NCBI RefSeq assembly: GCF_000312385.1
Contig: NZ_HE997626.1
Location: forward strand, 483,206 to 547,205
Source of the DNA: Tsukamurella sp. 1534
GTDB lineage: Bacteria > Actinomycetota > Actinomycetes > Mycobacteriales > Mycobacteriaceae
Reading direction: 5' to 3'
DNA length: 64,000 nt
The notes beneath the pieces are model-generated. The model worked only from the letters and a program-made list of their open reading frames with translations. It searched no databases and had not been told where the DNA came from. This document shows positions 25,399 through 36,474 of this stretch, one piece after another. The stretch's first letter is position 1, and every line of letters begins with the position of its first letter. The position numbers and the translations under genes are program-made.

Positions 25399-26322
25399 AT
25401 GGGCACCACCTGGACCGAACACGACGTCCCGTCGCAGGAGGGCCGCGTCGCGGTCGTCACCGGCGCCAACACCGGCCTCGGCTTCGAGACGGCGCGCGTC
25501 CTCGCACAGCACGGCGCCGAGGTGGTGCTCGCCGTCCGCGACACCGCCAAGGGCGACGACGCGGCCCGTCGCATCACGGCCGCCGCCCCGGGCGCCACCG
25601 TGCGGGTGCAGCGCCTCGACCTGGGCTCACTCGCGTCGGTGCGCGACGCGGCCTCGGAGCTGCGGGCGAGCACCCCGCGGGTGGACCTGCTGATCAACAA
25701 CGCCGGCGTCATGTACCCGCCCACACGGCAGACCACCGCCGACGGCTTCGAGCTGCAGTTCGGCACGAATCACCTGGGCCACTTCGCGTTCACCGCGCAG
25801 GTCATCGACCTGCTGCTGGACGTGCCCGGGTCCCGCGTCGTGACCGTCGCGAGCCTGGCGCACCGGATCCGCGCGGCGATCCACTTCGACGACCTGCAGT
25901 GGGAGCGTTCCTACGAGCGGGTCGCGGCGTACGGCCAGTCGAAGCTGGCGAACCTGATGTTCGCCTACGAGCTGCAGCGCCGGTTGCAGGCGCGGGCCGC
26001 CGAGAACGGCACCGTCGCCGTCGCGGCGCACCCGGGCATCGCGGACACCGAGCTGGCGCGGCACCTGCCGAAGGCGCTGCAGGTGGCGCAGGTGGTGACC
26101 CCGCTGTTCTCGCACGACGCGGTGCACGGCGCGCTCCCCCAGCTGCGCGCCGCCACCGACCCCGCCGCCCTCGGCGGGCAGTACTACGGCCCCGACGCGA
26201 TCGGCGAGCGGCGCGGGGCTCCGAAGGTGGTGGCCTCGAGCGAGCAGTCCTACGACCTCGGCCTGCAGCAGCGGCTGTGGTCGGTGTCCGAGGAGCTCAC
26301 CGGCGTCTCCTTTCCCGTGTGA
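25399..26322 (+). CDS. Short-chain dehydrogenase/reductase (retinol dehydrogenase-like)
   Basis: NAD(P)-dependent oxidoreductase of 307 aa. Cofactor motif TGANTGLG (about 22-29), NNAG in LLINNAGVMYPP, and the catalytic serine (VASLA) and Y-x-x-x-K (YGQSK). ATG 25399 is chosen because GAAGGAG lies seven bases upstream; an ATG at 25378 is the alternative. Expression is probably released when a ligand binds the TetR protein encoded next door. Confidence 0.9.
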   Translation: MGTTWTEHDVPSQEGRVAVVTGANTGLGFETARVLAQHGAEVVLAVRDTAKGDDAARRITAAAPGATVRVQRLDLGSLASVRDAASELRASTPRVDLLINNAGVMYPPTRQTTADGFELQFGTNHLGHFAFTAQVIDLLLDVPGSRVVTVASLAHRIRAAIHFDDLQWERSYERVAAYGQSKLANLMFAYELQRRLQARAAENGTVAVAAHPGIADTELARHLPKALQVAQVVTPLFSHDAVHGALPQLRAATDPAALGGQYYGPDAIGERRGAPKVVASSEQSYDLGLQQRLWSVSEELTGVSFPV

Positions 26323-26334
26323 CCCTCTCCCCGC

Positions 26335-26407
26335 TCGCGAAAATGCACTACACAGCGCGGACGCGGCCATAATGGCCGCGTCGACCTTCTCCAGCGAATT
26401 TTCGCGA
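26335..26407. terminator. Nested hairpins between convergent genes
   Basis: Outer arms TCGCGAAAAT (26335-26344) and ATTTTCGCGA (26398-26407) enclose an inner 11-bp perfect hairpin (26360-26370 with 26372-26382). The symmetry can serve both the SDR gene and the convergent MFS gene. Confidence 0.6.
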
Positions 26408-26420
26408 CGCGGGCGGGGCC

Positions 26421-27647
26421 TCAGCGGGTGACGCGGTAGCGCACGAAGGCGGGCACTGCGAGCGCGGCGAGCACCACGAACACGATCACCAGCACGCCGC
26501 CACCCGCGGCGGCCACGGCGGCTCCCGCGGTCGCGGCCGCGGCGCCGTGCGCCGCGTCGCCGATGCGGGGCCCGCCGGCCACGACCACGGTGAACACGCC
26601 CTGCAGCCGGCCGCGCACGTCGTCGGTGGCGGCCTCCTGCAGCATCGTGGTGCGGAAGGCGGCGGAGAACATGTCGGCCGCGCCGCCCAGCGCGAGCAGC
26701 ACCAGCGCCGCCCACAGCCAGCTGAAGTGGGCGGCCACGCCGAAGCCGCCGATCGCGGCACCCCACAGAACGATCATCACCACCACGGCGAGCCCCTGCC
26801 GCGACACCCGCGACGTCCAGCCGGAGAGCACGCCGCCGAGCACGGCGCCCACGGACATGGCGGCGAACAGCGCGCCGAACACCCAGCCGCCCTCGACGGG
26901 GTCGCCGAAGTTCTCGTGGGCGATCTGCGGGAACAGCGCGCGGGGCATGCCGAAGACCATCGCGATGATGTCCACCACGAAGCTCATGAGCAGCACCTTG
27001 TGGCCGGCGAGGTAGGCGAACCCGTCGAGCACGGAACGCAGCCCCAGGTTCTGGCCGCGGTCCTCGGGCCGGATCGACGGGAGCTTCCACACCGCCCACA
27101 GCGTGAGCAGCAGCGAACACGCGTCGAGCGTGTACAGCCAGTGCACGCCGATCACCGGGATGAGCGGCGCGCCCAGCATGGGGCCGGCGATGGCGCCGAA
27201 CTGCATCACCGTCATGTTGAGCGAATTCGCCGCGGGCAGTTGTTCGGGCGGCACCAGCCGGGCGTAGATCGCCGACCGGGTCGGCTGGTTCACTCCGAAG
27301 AACGCCTGTTGCAGGGCGAACGCGAATAGGATCAGCCACACGTTGTTCGGCAGCACGGCCAGCAGCAGCGCCGTCCCGGCGAGCCCCAGGGTGGTGCCGA
27401 TGATCACCAGCCGGCGATCCAGTGCGTCCGCGATGGCGCCGCCCCACAGCCCGAACACGACGAGCGGGACCAGGCCGAACACACCGGTCAGGCCCACATA
27501 GGCCGACGATCCGGTGATCGCGTAGATCTGCGCGGGCACGGCGACGGCGGTCAGCTGGGCGCCGATGACCGTGACGATGCCCGTCCACCACAAACGCCGG
27601 TAGTCGGGGTTCTGCAGCGGCCGCGTGTCGGCCAGAAGTCTCGGCAC
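26421..27647 (-). CDS. MFS exporter (EntS/MFS_3-like)
   Basis: 408 aa, twelve predicted helices. MFS_3 signs are RRLWWTGIVTVIGAQLTAVAVP, GGAIADALDRRLVII and NQPTRSAIYARLVPPEQLPAANSL. Relatives export siderophores or drugs. The GTG start at 27647 lies seven bases after TAGGAT (minus strand, 27660-27655). Substrate unknown; no siderophore genes adjacent. Confidence 0.82.
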   Translation of the reverse strand: MPRLLADTRPLQNPDYRRLWWTGIVTVIGAQLTAVAVPAQIYAITGSSAYVGLTGVFGLVPLVVFGLWGGAIADALDRRLVIIGTTLGLAGTALLLAVLPNNVWLILFAFALQQAFFGVNQPTRSAIYARLVPPEQLPAANSLNMTVMQFGAIAGPMLGAPLIPVIGVHWLYTLDACSLLLTLWAVWKLPSIRPEDRGQNLGLRSVLDGFAYLAGHKVLLMSFVVDIIAMVFGMPRALFPQIAHENFGDPVEGGWVFGALFAAMSVGAVLGGVLSGWTSRVSRQGLAVVVMIVLWGAAIGGFGVAAHFSWLWAALVLLALGGAADMFSAAFRTTMLQEAATDDVRGRLQGVFTVVVAGGPRIGDAAHGAAAATAGAAVAAAGGGVLVIVFVVLAALAVPAFVRYRVTR

Positions 27648-27726
27648 CCGAAAGATCCTACGACTTCCTCAGGACCGCGCGCGAGCCGATTCCCCGGCGC
27701 GGGCGGCACCCGCTAGCGTGTGCCCG

Positions 27727-29139
27727 GTGAGGCTCGAGCGCGCCCGGATCGACGGGGACCGGCTGGTCGACGTGGACGTCGACGACGGCGTCGTCACCCG
27801 CCTCTCCCCCGCCCGCTCGACGGTGCCCGCCGGCGACGTCGTCGACCTCGACGGCCGCCGCCTGATCCCCGGCCTGTGGGACGAGCACGTGCACGTGCGC
27901 ACCTGGGCGGTGTCCACCCGCCGGATCGACGTGCGGCCCGCGACCAGCCCCGAGGAGGTCGCGGCGATCGTCCGCGCCGGGCTGCCGCACGCCGATCCGG
28001 GGCTGCCCGTGGTGGCGGTGGGGATGCGCGACGGGCTGTGGGGCAGCGCACCGTCACGCCTGCTGCTCGACGAGATCGCCGACGACGTGCCCGTCATGGT
28101 GATCAGCTCGGACCTGCACAGCTCCTGGTCGAACGCGGCGCTCGGCCGGCTGCTGTCGATCGACCTGGACCACACCGGGATGCTGCGGGAGGCGGCGAGT
28201 TTCGCCGCGGCCACCCGCGTGGAGGGGCTCATCGCGGACCGGGCGGACGGCTGGGTCGGCGAGGCGCTCGCGGACGTCGGGCGACGGGGCGTGGTCGGCG
28301 TGGTGGACCTCGATTTCGACGATGCCGTGGGCGCGTGGGGCCGCCGGGCGGCGCCGCCGGTGCGGGTCGACGCGGGCGTGTACCCGCGCGACCTCGACGC
28401 CGCCGAGGCCCGCGGCGCGGCCACCGGCGTCCCGGTCAACGGGCTCGTCCGGGTGGGCCCGCTCAAGGTGATCACCGACGGTTCGCTGGGCACCCGCACC
28501 GCGTACTGCCACGCGCCGTACCCCGGCACCATGGACCGCGGCACGCTGGAGGTGCCGCCGGAGGAGCTGGCCGAGCTGCTCCGGCGCGGCGCCGCGCTGG
28601 GGCTCGCGCCGGCGATCCACGCGATCGGCGACGCGGCGAACGCGCTGGCCCTGGATGCGTTCGCGTGCACCGGGATCCGCGGCCGGATCGAGCACGCGCA
28701 GCTGCTCACGGAGCAGGACCTGGCGCGGATGGCGGCGCTGGGGATCGGCGCGTCGATCCAGCCGGAGCACATGCTCGACGACCGCGGGCTGGTCGCGCGG
28801 TTCTGGGGCGACCGCGCCGCCGACGCGTTCCGGGTGGGCTCGCTGCTGGCGGCCGGCGTCGACGTGGTCTTCGGTTCGGACGCGCCGGTGACGCCCCTCG
28901 ACCCGTGGCTGGCGATCTCCGCGGCCGTGACCCGCACCCGCGACGGGGCCCCGCCGTGGCAGCCGTGGGAGGCCGTCGACGTGGAGACCGCGCTGCGGCT
29001 GTCGGCGCGGAGCCGGATCGCGGTCGGCGAGCCCGCGGACCTGGCCGCCCTCGGCGAGGATCCGGAACCGCACCGGCTGCGCACGATGCCCGTCGACCTC
29101 ACGATGGTGGCCGGCCGCATCACCCACTCCACCCTCTGA
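27727..29139 (+). CDS. Amidohydrolase family 3 (YtcJ-like) metal-dependent hydrolase
   Basis: 470 aa TIM-barrel amidohydrolase. The first metal ligands are in DEHVHVRTW; later histidines are in PAIHAIGDAA, RIEHAQLL and SIQPEHML, and the catalytic aspartate is in VVFGSDAPVTPLDP. GSLGTRTAY is typical of the YtcJ group that hydrolyses N-substituted amides or formamides. GTG 27727 follows TAGCGT (27714-27719) by seven bases. Substrate not inferable. Confidence 0.82.
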   Translation: MRLERARIDGDRLVDVDVDDGVVTRLSPARSTVPAGDVVDLDGRRLIPGLWDEHVHVRTWAVSTRRIDVRPATSPEEVAAIVRAGLPHADPGLPVVAVGMRDGLWGSAPSRLLLDEIADDVPVMVISSDLHSSWSNAALGRLLSIDLDHTGMLREAASFAAATRVEGLIADRADGWVGEALADVGRRGVVGVVDLDFDDAVGAWGRRAAPPVRVDAGVYPRDLDAAEARGAATGVPVNGLVRVGPLKVITDGSLGTRTAYCHAPYPGTMDRGTLEVPPEELAELLRRGAALGLAPAIHAIGDAANALALDAFACTGIRGRIEHAQLLTEQDLARMAALGIGASIQPEHMLDDRGLVARFWGDRAADAFRVGSLLAAGVDVVFGSDAPVTPLDPWLAISAAVTRTRDGAPPWQPWEAVDVETALRLSARSRIAVGEPADLAALGEDPEPHRLRTMPVDLTMVAGRITHSTL

Positions 29140-29187
29140 ACCCGCTCCACCCTCTGAGCCCGCTCCGCCCCGCCGCGCACCCCGCCT

Positions 29188-29256
29188 CCTGACTTAACAG
29201 CGTTAGTTGCAGACGTTTCCGCAGGACGCGATCTGGGCTAACGCTGTTAAGTCAGG
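29188..29256. repeat. 19-bp perfect inverted repeat with operator-like arms
   Basis: Arms CCTGACTTAACAGCGTTAG (29188-29206) and its exact complement (29238-29256) are separated by 31 bp between two convergent genes. Each arm itself contains the dyad TAACAGCGTTA. May be a terminator or a pair of regulator sites; the AT-rich arms are unusual for this genome. Confidence 0.7.
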
Positions 29257-29304
29257 CAGGGCGCCGCCGGGGGCGGCGGGGCGGCGGGGCGGCGGGGGCG
29301 TAGG

Positions 29305-29940
29305 TCACGGCTGGAGGCGGACGGGGCGGAAGTCGGGGGCGGTGAGGCGGACGCGGTTGTGCACGCGGTTCTCCCGGCCCTGCCAGAACTCCACCACCTC
29401 GGGGGCGATGCGGTAGCCGCCCCACTCGGGCGGGACGGGCACGTCGGCGCCCTCGAACCTGGCCTCCACCTCGGCGAACCGCTCGGCCATCGCGGCGCGG
29501 CCGGCGACGGGCCGCGACTGATCCGAGGCCCAGGCCCCGAGCTGCGATCCGCGGGGACGCTCGGCCCAGTACGCGGCGGTCTCCTCCGCGGTCACCCTGG
29601 TCACGGCGCCGCGCACGTGCACCTGGCGGTGGATCGCGATCCACGGGAAGGTCACGGCGGCAACCGGATTCGCATCCACGGCGCGCGCCTTGTCGGAGCC
29701 GTAGTTGGTGTAGAAGACCACGCCGCGCTCGTCGAGCCCCTTGCACAGCACGGTGCGTGTTGCGGGCATCCCGGCCTCGTCGACGGTGGCGAGCACCATG
29801 GCGTTGGGCTCGGGCGCCCCGGTGGCCACGGCCTCGGCGAACCAGGCCCGAAACACGGGGACCCAGCCGCCGGCCAGATCCTCCGGCTGCAGGTCGAAGG
29901 CGTCACCGTCGTACTTCTCGCGCATCGCAGACAGGTCCAC
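29305..29940 (-). CDS. pdxH: Pyridoxamine/pyridoxine 5'-phosphate oxidase
   Basis: FMN enzyme that makes pyridoxal 5'-phosphate. 211 aa, full length. FMN- and substrate-binding motifs include [44 protein letters not shown] and the C-terminal [17 protein letters not shown] 29940 follows TAGCCT (minus strand, 29952-29947) by six bases. Its product serves SerC, encoded 1.2 kb away. Confidence 0.93.
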   Translation of the reverse strand: MDLSAMREKYDGDAFDLQPEDLAGGWVPVFRAWFAEAVATGAPEPNAMVLATVDEAGMPATRTVLCKGLDERGVVFYTNYGSDKARAVDANPVAAVTFPWIAIHRQVHVRGAVTRVTAEETAAYWAERPRGSQLGAWASDQSRPVAGRAAMAERFAEVEARFEGADVPVPPEWGGYRIAPEVVEFWQGRENRVHNRVRLTAPDFRPVRLQP

Positions 29941-30019
29941 GGAAGCAGGCTACCCCCGCGCACCGCCCGCGTTCCCGCGGCCGATCCGCCGCCGGCCGCC
30001 GGACACTAGGCTGCACACC

Positions 30020-32250
<2,231 letters not shown>

Positions 32251-32275
32251 CGATTCGATAACCTACCCTGAATTC

Positions 32276-33058
32276 ATGCAGGAACTGCGGGTAGTGGGAC
32301 TGGACGACGACGGGACGTCGGTGGTCTGCGAGGGCCCCGCGGGACGTTTCCGCCTGCCGATCGACGACACCTTGAAGGCCGCGGTGAGCGGCGAACTGGG
32401 TCGCGCCGGGGAGGGCACGCAGACCGAGCTCGAGCTCGGCTCCGACCTGTCCCCGCGGGACATCCAGGCCCGGATCCGGGCGGGGGCCACGGTCGACGAG
32501 ATCGTGGACCTGACGGGTGCGCCCGCGCACCGGATCAAGCGGTTCGCCGGCCCGGTGCTGCTGGAGCGGTCGCGGGCGGCGGAGATGTCGCAGCTGGCGC
32601 ACCCGGTGCGCGGCGACGGCCCGATGCAGGCGAATCTCGCCGACGTGGTGCGCTCGGCGCTGGCCGAGCGCGGCCATTCCGACACCACCGAGTGGGACGC
32701 GTTCAAGGGCGCGGACAACCGCTGGGTGGTGCGGATCGGCTGGAGCGTGGGCAAGTCCAGTAACCAGGCGCACTTCCGGTTCGCGCCGGGCGCGCACGGC
32801 GGCACGGCGATGCCGGTCGACGACATCGCGCGCGAGCTGCTCGATCCCGATGCGCGGCGCGCGCTGCGCAGCATCGAGCGGACCGTCGACGAGGAGCCGA
32901 TCCTCGAGGAGCCGCTCCGGGCGGTCGGCGACGATTCGGCCCGCGGTCCGCAGTCCGCTCCGGAGGCCCCGCACGCGGCCCAACACGGGCGCAAGCATCC
33001 CGAGATGCCGTCCTGGGAGGACGTGCTGCTCGGGGTCCGCAGCGGGAAGAACGGGTAG
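32276..33058 (+). CDS. sepH: SepH cell-division regulator (DUF3071)
   Basis: 260 aa. The N-terminal DUF3071 region (MQELRVVGLDDDGTSVVC, LSPRDIQARIRAGATVDEIVDLTG with an HTH-like segment, and HPVRGDG...LADVV) matches actinobacterial SepH, which stimulates FtsZ assembly at the septum. The C-terminal third is acidic and disordered, ending with a conserved-looking PSWEDVLLGVR. TACCCT (32264-32269) is six bases before the ATG. Position after serC matches the mycobacterial order. Confidence 0.9.
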   Translation: MQELRVVGLDDDGTSVVCEGPAGRFRLPIDDTLKAAVSGELGRAGEGTQTELELGSDLSPRDIQARIRAGATVDEIVDLTGAPAHRIKRFAGPVLLERSRAAEMSQLAHPVRGDGPMQANLADVVRSALAERGHSDTTEWDAFKGADNRWVVRIGWSVGKSSNQAHFRFAPGAHGGTAMPVDDIARELLDPDARRALRSIERTVDEEPILEEPLRAVGDDSARGPQSAPEAPHAAQHGRKHPEMPSWEDVLLGVRSGKNG

Positions 33059-33061
33059 GCC

Positions 33062-33826
33062 GTGGGCGCTACCGCGGCGACGATCTGGTTCACCGATGTC
33101 GCCGAGCCGAAGGGCATTCTGGCCATCGTCGGCCGCCCCGACGAGGAGGCGTCCCGCGTCATCGCCGAGCGGGTGCTCGGCGGCCCCGTCGCCGGCCGGC
33201 CCGAGTCCCTCGCCCGCGCGGCGGATCCGCAGCCGGGCCACGTGTACGTCGCGTCGTACGGCGGCCTCACGGTGGTCACGCACGACGGTCTGCGGGTCTC
33301 GCGTCCCAGCGAACTCGACGATGCCTGGTGGGACCTGGTGCCCGCGAAGCGGGCGTTCCTGCTCATCGCGGACGCGGAGCGGGCGATCGGCGGCTTCGCC
33401 CACCGGCAGGACGGCACGGTGCGCCGGTCGTTCTCCGGGCATCCCCTGGACATCCTGGAGAACGACGGCCTGCCGGAGTTGTTCGAGGGCCCGTTCTGGG
33501 CGGGCGAGCACCCGCTGACGTACGCCGAGGGCGTGGAACCCGATCCCCGCGCGCTCCCGTTCCATCCCATGGAGTTCGCGGAGCAGGCGAACCGGGAGCT
33601 GCTGGGCTTCCGGTTCACCCATCCCCTGGCGCCCACGGACCTCGATCCCGCGCGGATCCAGGTGATCGACTTCGTGCCGGCCGGCACCCCGCCCGAGCCT
33701 CCCCGCCCCGACATGGCGCCGCCGCAGGCCGCGGACTGGCAGGGCCAGGGGCAGCAGCAGTTCCCCGGCCAGGAACAGCGGCCCGAGGACGACCGGGGCA
33801 AGGTCCGCAGCTTCTTCGGCTTCTGA
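33062..33826 (+). CDS. DUF6928-like protein downstream of sepH
   Basis: 254 aa from GTG 33062, three bases after the sepH stop, so co-transcribed. It opens MGATAATIWFTDVAEPKG, followed by a mixed alpha/beta region with SYGGLTVVTHDGLRVS and a disordered Gln/Pro-rich tail. It resembles the DUF6928 family of Mycobacteriales, but I hold that loosely. No catalytic motif is visible. Function unknown. Confidence 0.6.
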   Translation: MGATAATIWFTDVAEPKGILAIVGRPDEEASRVIAERVLGGPVAGRPESLARAADPQPGHVYVASYGGLTVVTHDGLRVSRPSELDDAWWDLVPAKRAFLLIADAERAIGGFAHRQDGTVRRSFSGHPLDILENDGLPELFEGPFWAGEHPLTYAEGVEPDPRALPFHPMEFAEQANRELLGFRFTHPLAPTDLDPARIQVIDFVPAGTPPEPPRPDMAPPQAADWQGQGQQQFPGQEQRPEDDRGKVRSFFGF

Positions 33827-33827
33827 T

Positions 33828-33863
33828 CGCCGACGGTCCGCGGCCGCGCCCTGCCCGTCGGCG
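33828..33863 (+). terminator. Hairpin after the sepH operon
   Basis: CGCCGACGG (33828-33836) pairs with CCGTCGGCG (33855-33863) across an 18-base loop, starting right after the stop codon. Confidence 0.5.
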
Positions 33864-33925
33864 GGTGGCGATCCGGAACCGAACGCTCTTCTCATGCGTC
33901 TAATGGGAAAGAGCGGAGGACGGAC

Positions 33926-34303
33926 ATGGGCACACCTCGCATCGATGCGCTCCGCGACGAGGCGAACAAGCGGATCGCGGACAAGCCGTCGATGGTCCAC
34001 GACGGCGACCCCACCGAGGAGTTGGCCCAGGCCTACGAGCGGCATGCAGAGCGACTGCGGGCAGTCCTCAAGTCCCTCGCGGACGTGGGATTCAACAACT
34101 ACTTGGGCGAGGTGGTCGAAGGCCGCGCCGCGACTCACAACATCAAAGTCGCAGTCCACACGCATACGAACTCGATCAGCGCGAATCTCAAGCGGCACAT
34201 CGATGCTGCCGAGCAGCGGGCGGATCGGCTTCGCAGGGACGGTCGAGCGCTCAAGACCACCGAATCCGCCAACGAGTCGAGCATCTCGGGGGCCGGCGGG
34301 TGA
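33926..34303 (+). CDS. Small helical protein, partner of the DUF3558 lipoprotein
   Basis: 125 aa, almost wholly helical and charged, with no signal peptide. It carries a coiled region (ELAQAYERHAERLRAVLK) and another (NLKRHIDAAEQRADRL), and a Gly/Ser tail. Size and helix-turn-helix-like hairpin layout recall ESX/WXG100-type secreted proteins, but the W-x-G turn is absent (VGFNNYLG occupies the turn). GGAGG precedes the ATG. The next gene overlaps by GTGA. Confidence 0.55.
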   Translation: MGTPRIDALRDEANKRIADKPSMVHDGDPTEELAQAYERHAERLRAVLKSLADVGFNNYLGEVVEGRAATHNIKVAVHTHTNSISANLKRHIDAAEQRADRLRRDGRALKTTESANESSISGAGG

Positions 34304-34890
34304 ACCGACGCGCACTCGGCGCGACGATGCTCGCAATCCCCCTTGTCAGCGCATGCGCCACCACTGTTTCCGGAGTGGCGGTCCCCGGTGCCCAGCTTTC
34401 CGCGCCGGCATCACTTCCGTTCACCCCGACGATCAGCGAACGTACGAACGACCGGAACAACGGATCGTCTTTCGAGCCGTGCACGGCATACAGCGCGGCT
34501 GAGCTCCAAGTACTCGGAATAGCTTCCGAATCGGCGACCGACGCGGCGATCTCCGACTCACCCAATTATCGCGGCTGCCATTGGAACAGCACCCTCGGTC
34601 ACGACTCGACGTACAGCCAGACGGTAGGCAACGGCACGACCCTTGAGGGGTACAAGCAGAAGAACTCAGACCGAACGTGGCAGGTGGACCGAGTCATCAA
34701 CGGACGAATGGTGGCACTCACCGTCGACCCACCCTCCCGGGGTTGCGCCGCCGTCTTCATGTCCCAACACGGCACCGTCGTCACTCTGGCGATGCTGGCG
34801 GGTGACCGCGAACCTGAGCCTGACTTCGCGACCGAGTGCGATGCGGCGCTGAGGTTCACGGAACTGGCGACGCGGAAGGCGCCTCGCTGA
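34300..34890 (+). CDS. DUF3558-like lipoprotein
   Basis: 196 aa. Lipoprotein signal with lipobox VSAC (cysteine at residue 19). The mature part has paired cysteines (FEPCTAYSAAELQ, YRGCHW, SRGCAAV, ATECDAALR), as in DUF3558 proteins of Actinobacteria. GTG 34300 overlaps the stop of the helical protein gene, implying a functional pair at the cell surface. The DNA of the pair is less GC-biased than the surroundings. Confidence 0.75.
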   Translation: MNRRALGATMLAIPLVSACATTVSGVAVPGAQLSAPASLPFTPTISERTNDRNNGSSFEPCTAYSAAELQVLGIASESATDAAISDSPNYRGCHWNSTLGHDSTYSQTVGNGTTLEGYKQKNSDRTWQVDRVINGRMVALTVDPPSRGCAAVFMSQHGTVVTLAMLAGDREPEPDFATECDAALRFTELATRKAPR

Positions 34891-34929
34891 CCCCCACCCA
34901 TGCGCGCCGCGCATGGCCTGCAGAATTTC

Positions 34930-36153
34930 CTAACCCGCCCGGATCGCCTCGGCGGCGGACCGTCGAAGGGCATAAACACCGCACAGGGCACAGGTGACCG
35001 CGGAGACCACGCCGCCCACGAGGAGCGGCGCGGCGGGAGTCGTGGCATCGGCGATGGCACCCAACAGCGGCGCACCGAGCGGCGTCCCGCCGAGGAACGC
35101 GAGCATGTAGATGCCCATCACCCGCCCGCGGAACTCGGGGTCCACGGACAGCTGCATGATGCTCATCGCCGACGTGGTGAACGCCATCTGCAGGAACCCG
35201 ACCACCACGAGAAGCGCCGCGACGGCCCAGAACCACGGCGCGAACCCGGCCACCACCTGCGCCACCCCGAACGCGGTGCCGCCCACCAGGCAGGTCCGCA
35301 GCGACGCCATCCCCGTCCGGCGCGCGGCGATGAGCGCGCCGGACAGGGTGCCCACCGCCAGCAGCGTGGACAGCAGCCCGTACGCCTCGGCGCCCAGCCC
35401 GAACCCCTGGCGCGCGAGCAGCGACAGCGCCAGCGGGAAGTTGATCCCGAAGGTGGACACGAAGAACACCGCGACGATCACCAGCAGCAGCTCGTGCCTG
35501 CGGCGCACGTAACGGAAACCCTCGCGCAGCTGCCCCTTCGCGCGTTCCACCGGCCGCGACGGATGCAGCTCGCCCACCCGCATCGCGATCAACGCGGCCA
35601 CGATCGCGCCCGTGAAGACGGCGTTGACCGCGAACACCCACCCGGTGCCCACGCCCGCGATGAGCAGGCCGGCGATCGCGGGCCCCACGATGCGGGCCGC
35701 GTTGAACACCATGGAGTTCAGGCCGATCGCGTTGGGCAGCAGCTCCGGCCCCACCATCTCGATGGTGAACGCCTGCCGGAACGGCCCGGCGAGCGCGGCG
35801 GTGCAGCCGAACACGAACGCGATGATGAACACGTGCCACAGCGCGACGGTCCCGGTCAGCGTGAGCACGGCGAGCGCGGCCGCGCACAGGGCCGCCGCCG
35901 TCTGGGTGAACATGAGCGCGCGCCGCTTGTCGTAGCGGTCCGCGAGGAGCCCCGCCCACGCGGAGAGGAACAGCGTGGGCCCGAACTGCAGGGCCATCAC
36001 CACGCCGAGCACCCAACCGCGCCCGTGCGCGAGGTCGAGGACGAGCCAGTCCTCCGCAACCCGCTGCATCCAGGTGCCCACCAGGCTCACCGACTGCCCG
36101 CCGGCCCAGAGCCGATAGTTCCGAGTCCGGAGGGACGCGAACACACTCGGCAT
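34930..36153 (-). CDS. MFS exporter (EntS/MFS_3-like)
   Basis: 407 aa with twelve hydrophobic segments. LWAGGQSVSLVGTWMQRVAEDWLVL, LLADRYDKRRALMFTQ and ALAGPFRQAFTIEMVGPELLPNAIGLNS are typical of MFS_3 exporters. ATG 36153 follows TACTAT (minus strand, 36166-36161) by seven bases. Separate in sequence from the MFS_3 gene at 26.4 kb. Substrate unknown. Confidence 0.83.
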   Translation of the reverse strand: MPSVFASLRTRNYRLWAGGQSVSLVGTWMQRVAEDWLVLDLAHGRGWVLGVVMALQFGPTLFLSAWAGLLADRYDKRRALMFTQTAAALCAAALAVLTLTGTVALWHVFIIAFVFGCTAALAGPFRQAFTIEMVGPELLPNAIGLNSMVFNAARIVGPAIAGLLIAGVGTGWVFAVNAVFTGAIVAALIAMRVGELHPSRPVERAKGQLREGFRYVRRRHELLLVIVAVFFVSTFGINFPLALSLLARQGFGLGAEAYGLLSTLLAVGTLSGALIAARRTGMASLRTCLVGGTAFGVAQVVAGFAPWFWAVAALLVVVGFLQMAFTTSAMSIMQLSVDPEFRGRVMGIYMLAFLGGTPLGAPLLGAIADATTPAAPLLVGGVVSAVTCALCGVYALRRSAAEAIRAG

Positions 36154-36194
36154 GGATCCGATAGTAGTCCTAAGTTTCGGCGGCCCGGCCGGCC

Positions 36195-36470
36195 CTAGCC
36201 GAAGGCGCCACTCGCCGTCACCGCGATCACGGACAGCCAGGTGACGACGAGGCCGCCGGTCACGCCGGCGCAGAACCACCGCCCGACGGGGGCCCGACGG
36301 TACGCCACCAGCACCGGCGCGGCGCCGGCGGTGCCGAGCGCGAGCAGGCCGAACCCCAGGAGGACGTTCACCAGCATCACGGCGAGGAACAGCACCGTCA
36401 GGACGATCCCGGTGAGCCCGGCGACGAGCACCGCGACCGCGGTGCCGGCGTAGACGGGCGTGTACCTCAC
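36195..36470 (-). CDS. Small three-helix membrane protein (Rv0882/DUF2537-like)
   Basis: 91 aa from GTG 36470. Three hydrophobic segments at about 8-28, 32-52 and 66-86, separated by YRRAPVGRW. Located four bases after the RNA methylase stop on the same strand, the arrangement I recall for Rv0881-Rv0882. Family number is a guess from size and context. Function unknown. Confidence 0.65.
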   Translation of the reverse strand: MRYTPVYAGTAVAVLVAGLTGIVLTVLFLAVMLVNVLLGFGLLALGTAGAAPVLVAYRRAPVGRWFCAGVTGGLVVTWLSVIAVTASGAFG

Positions 36471-36474
36471 ACCT

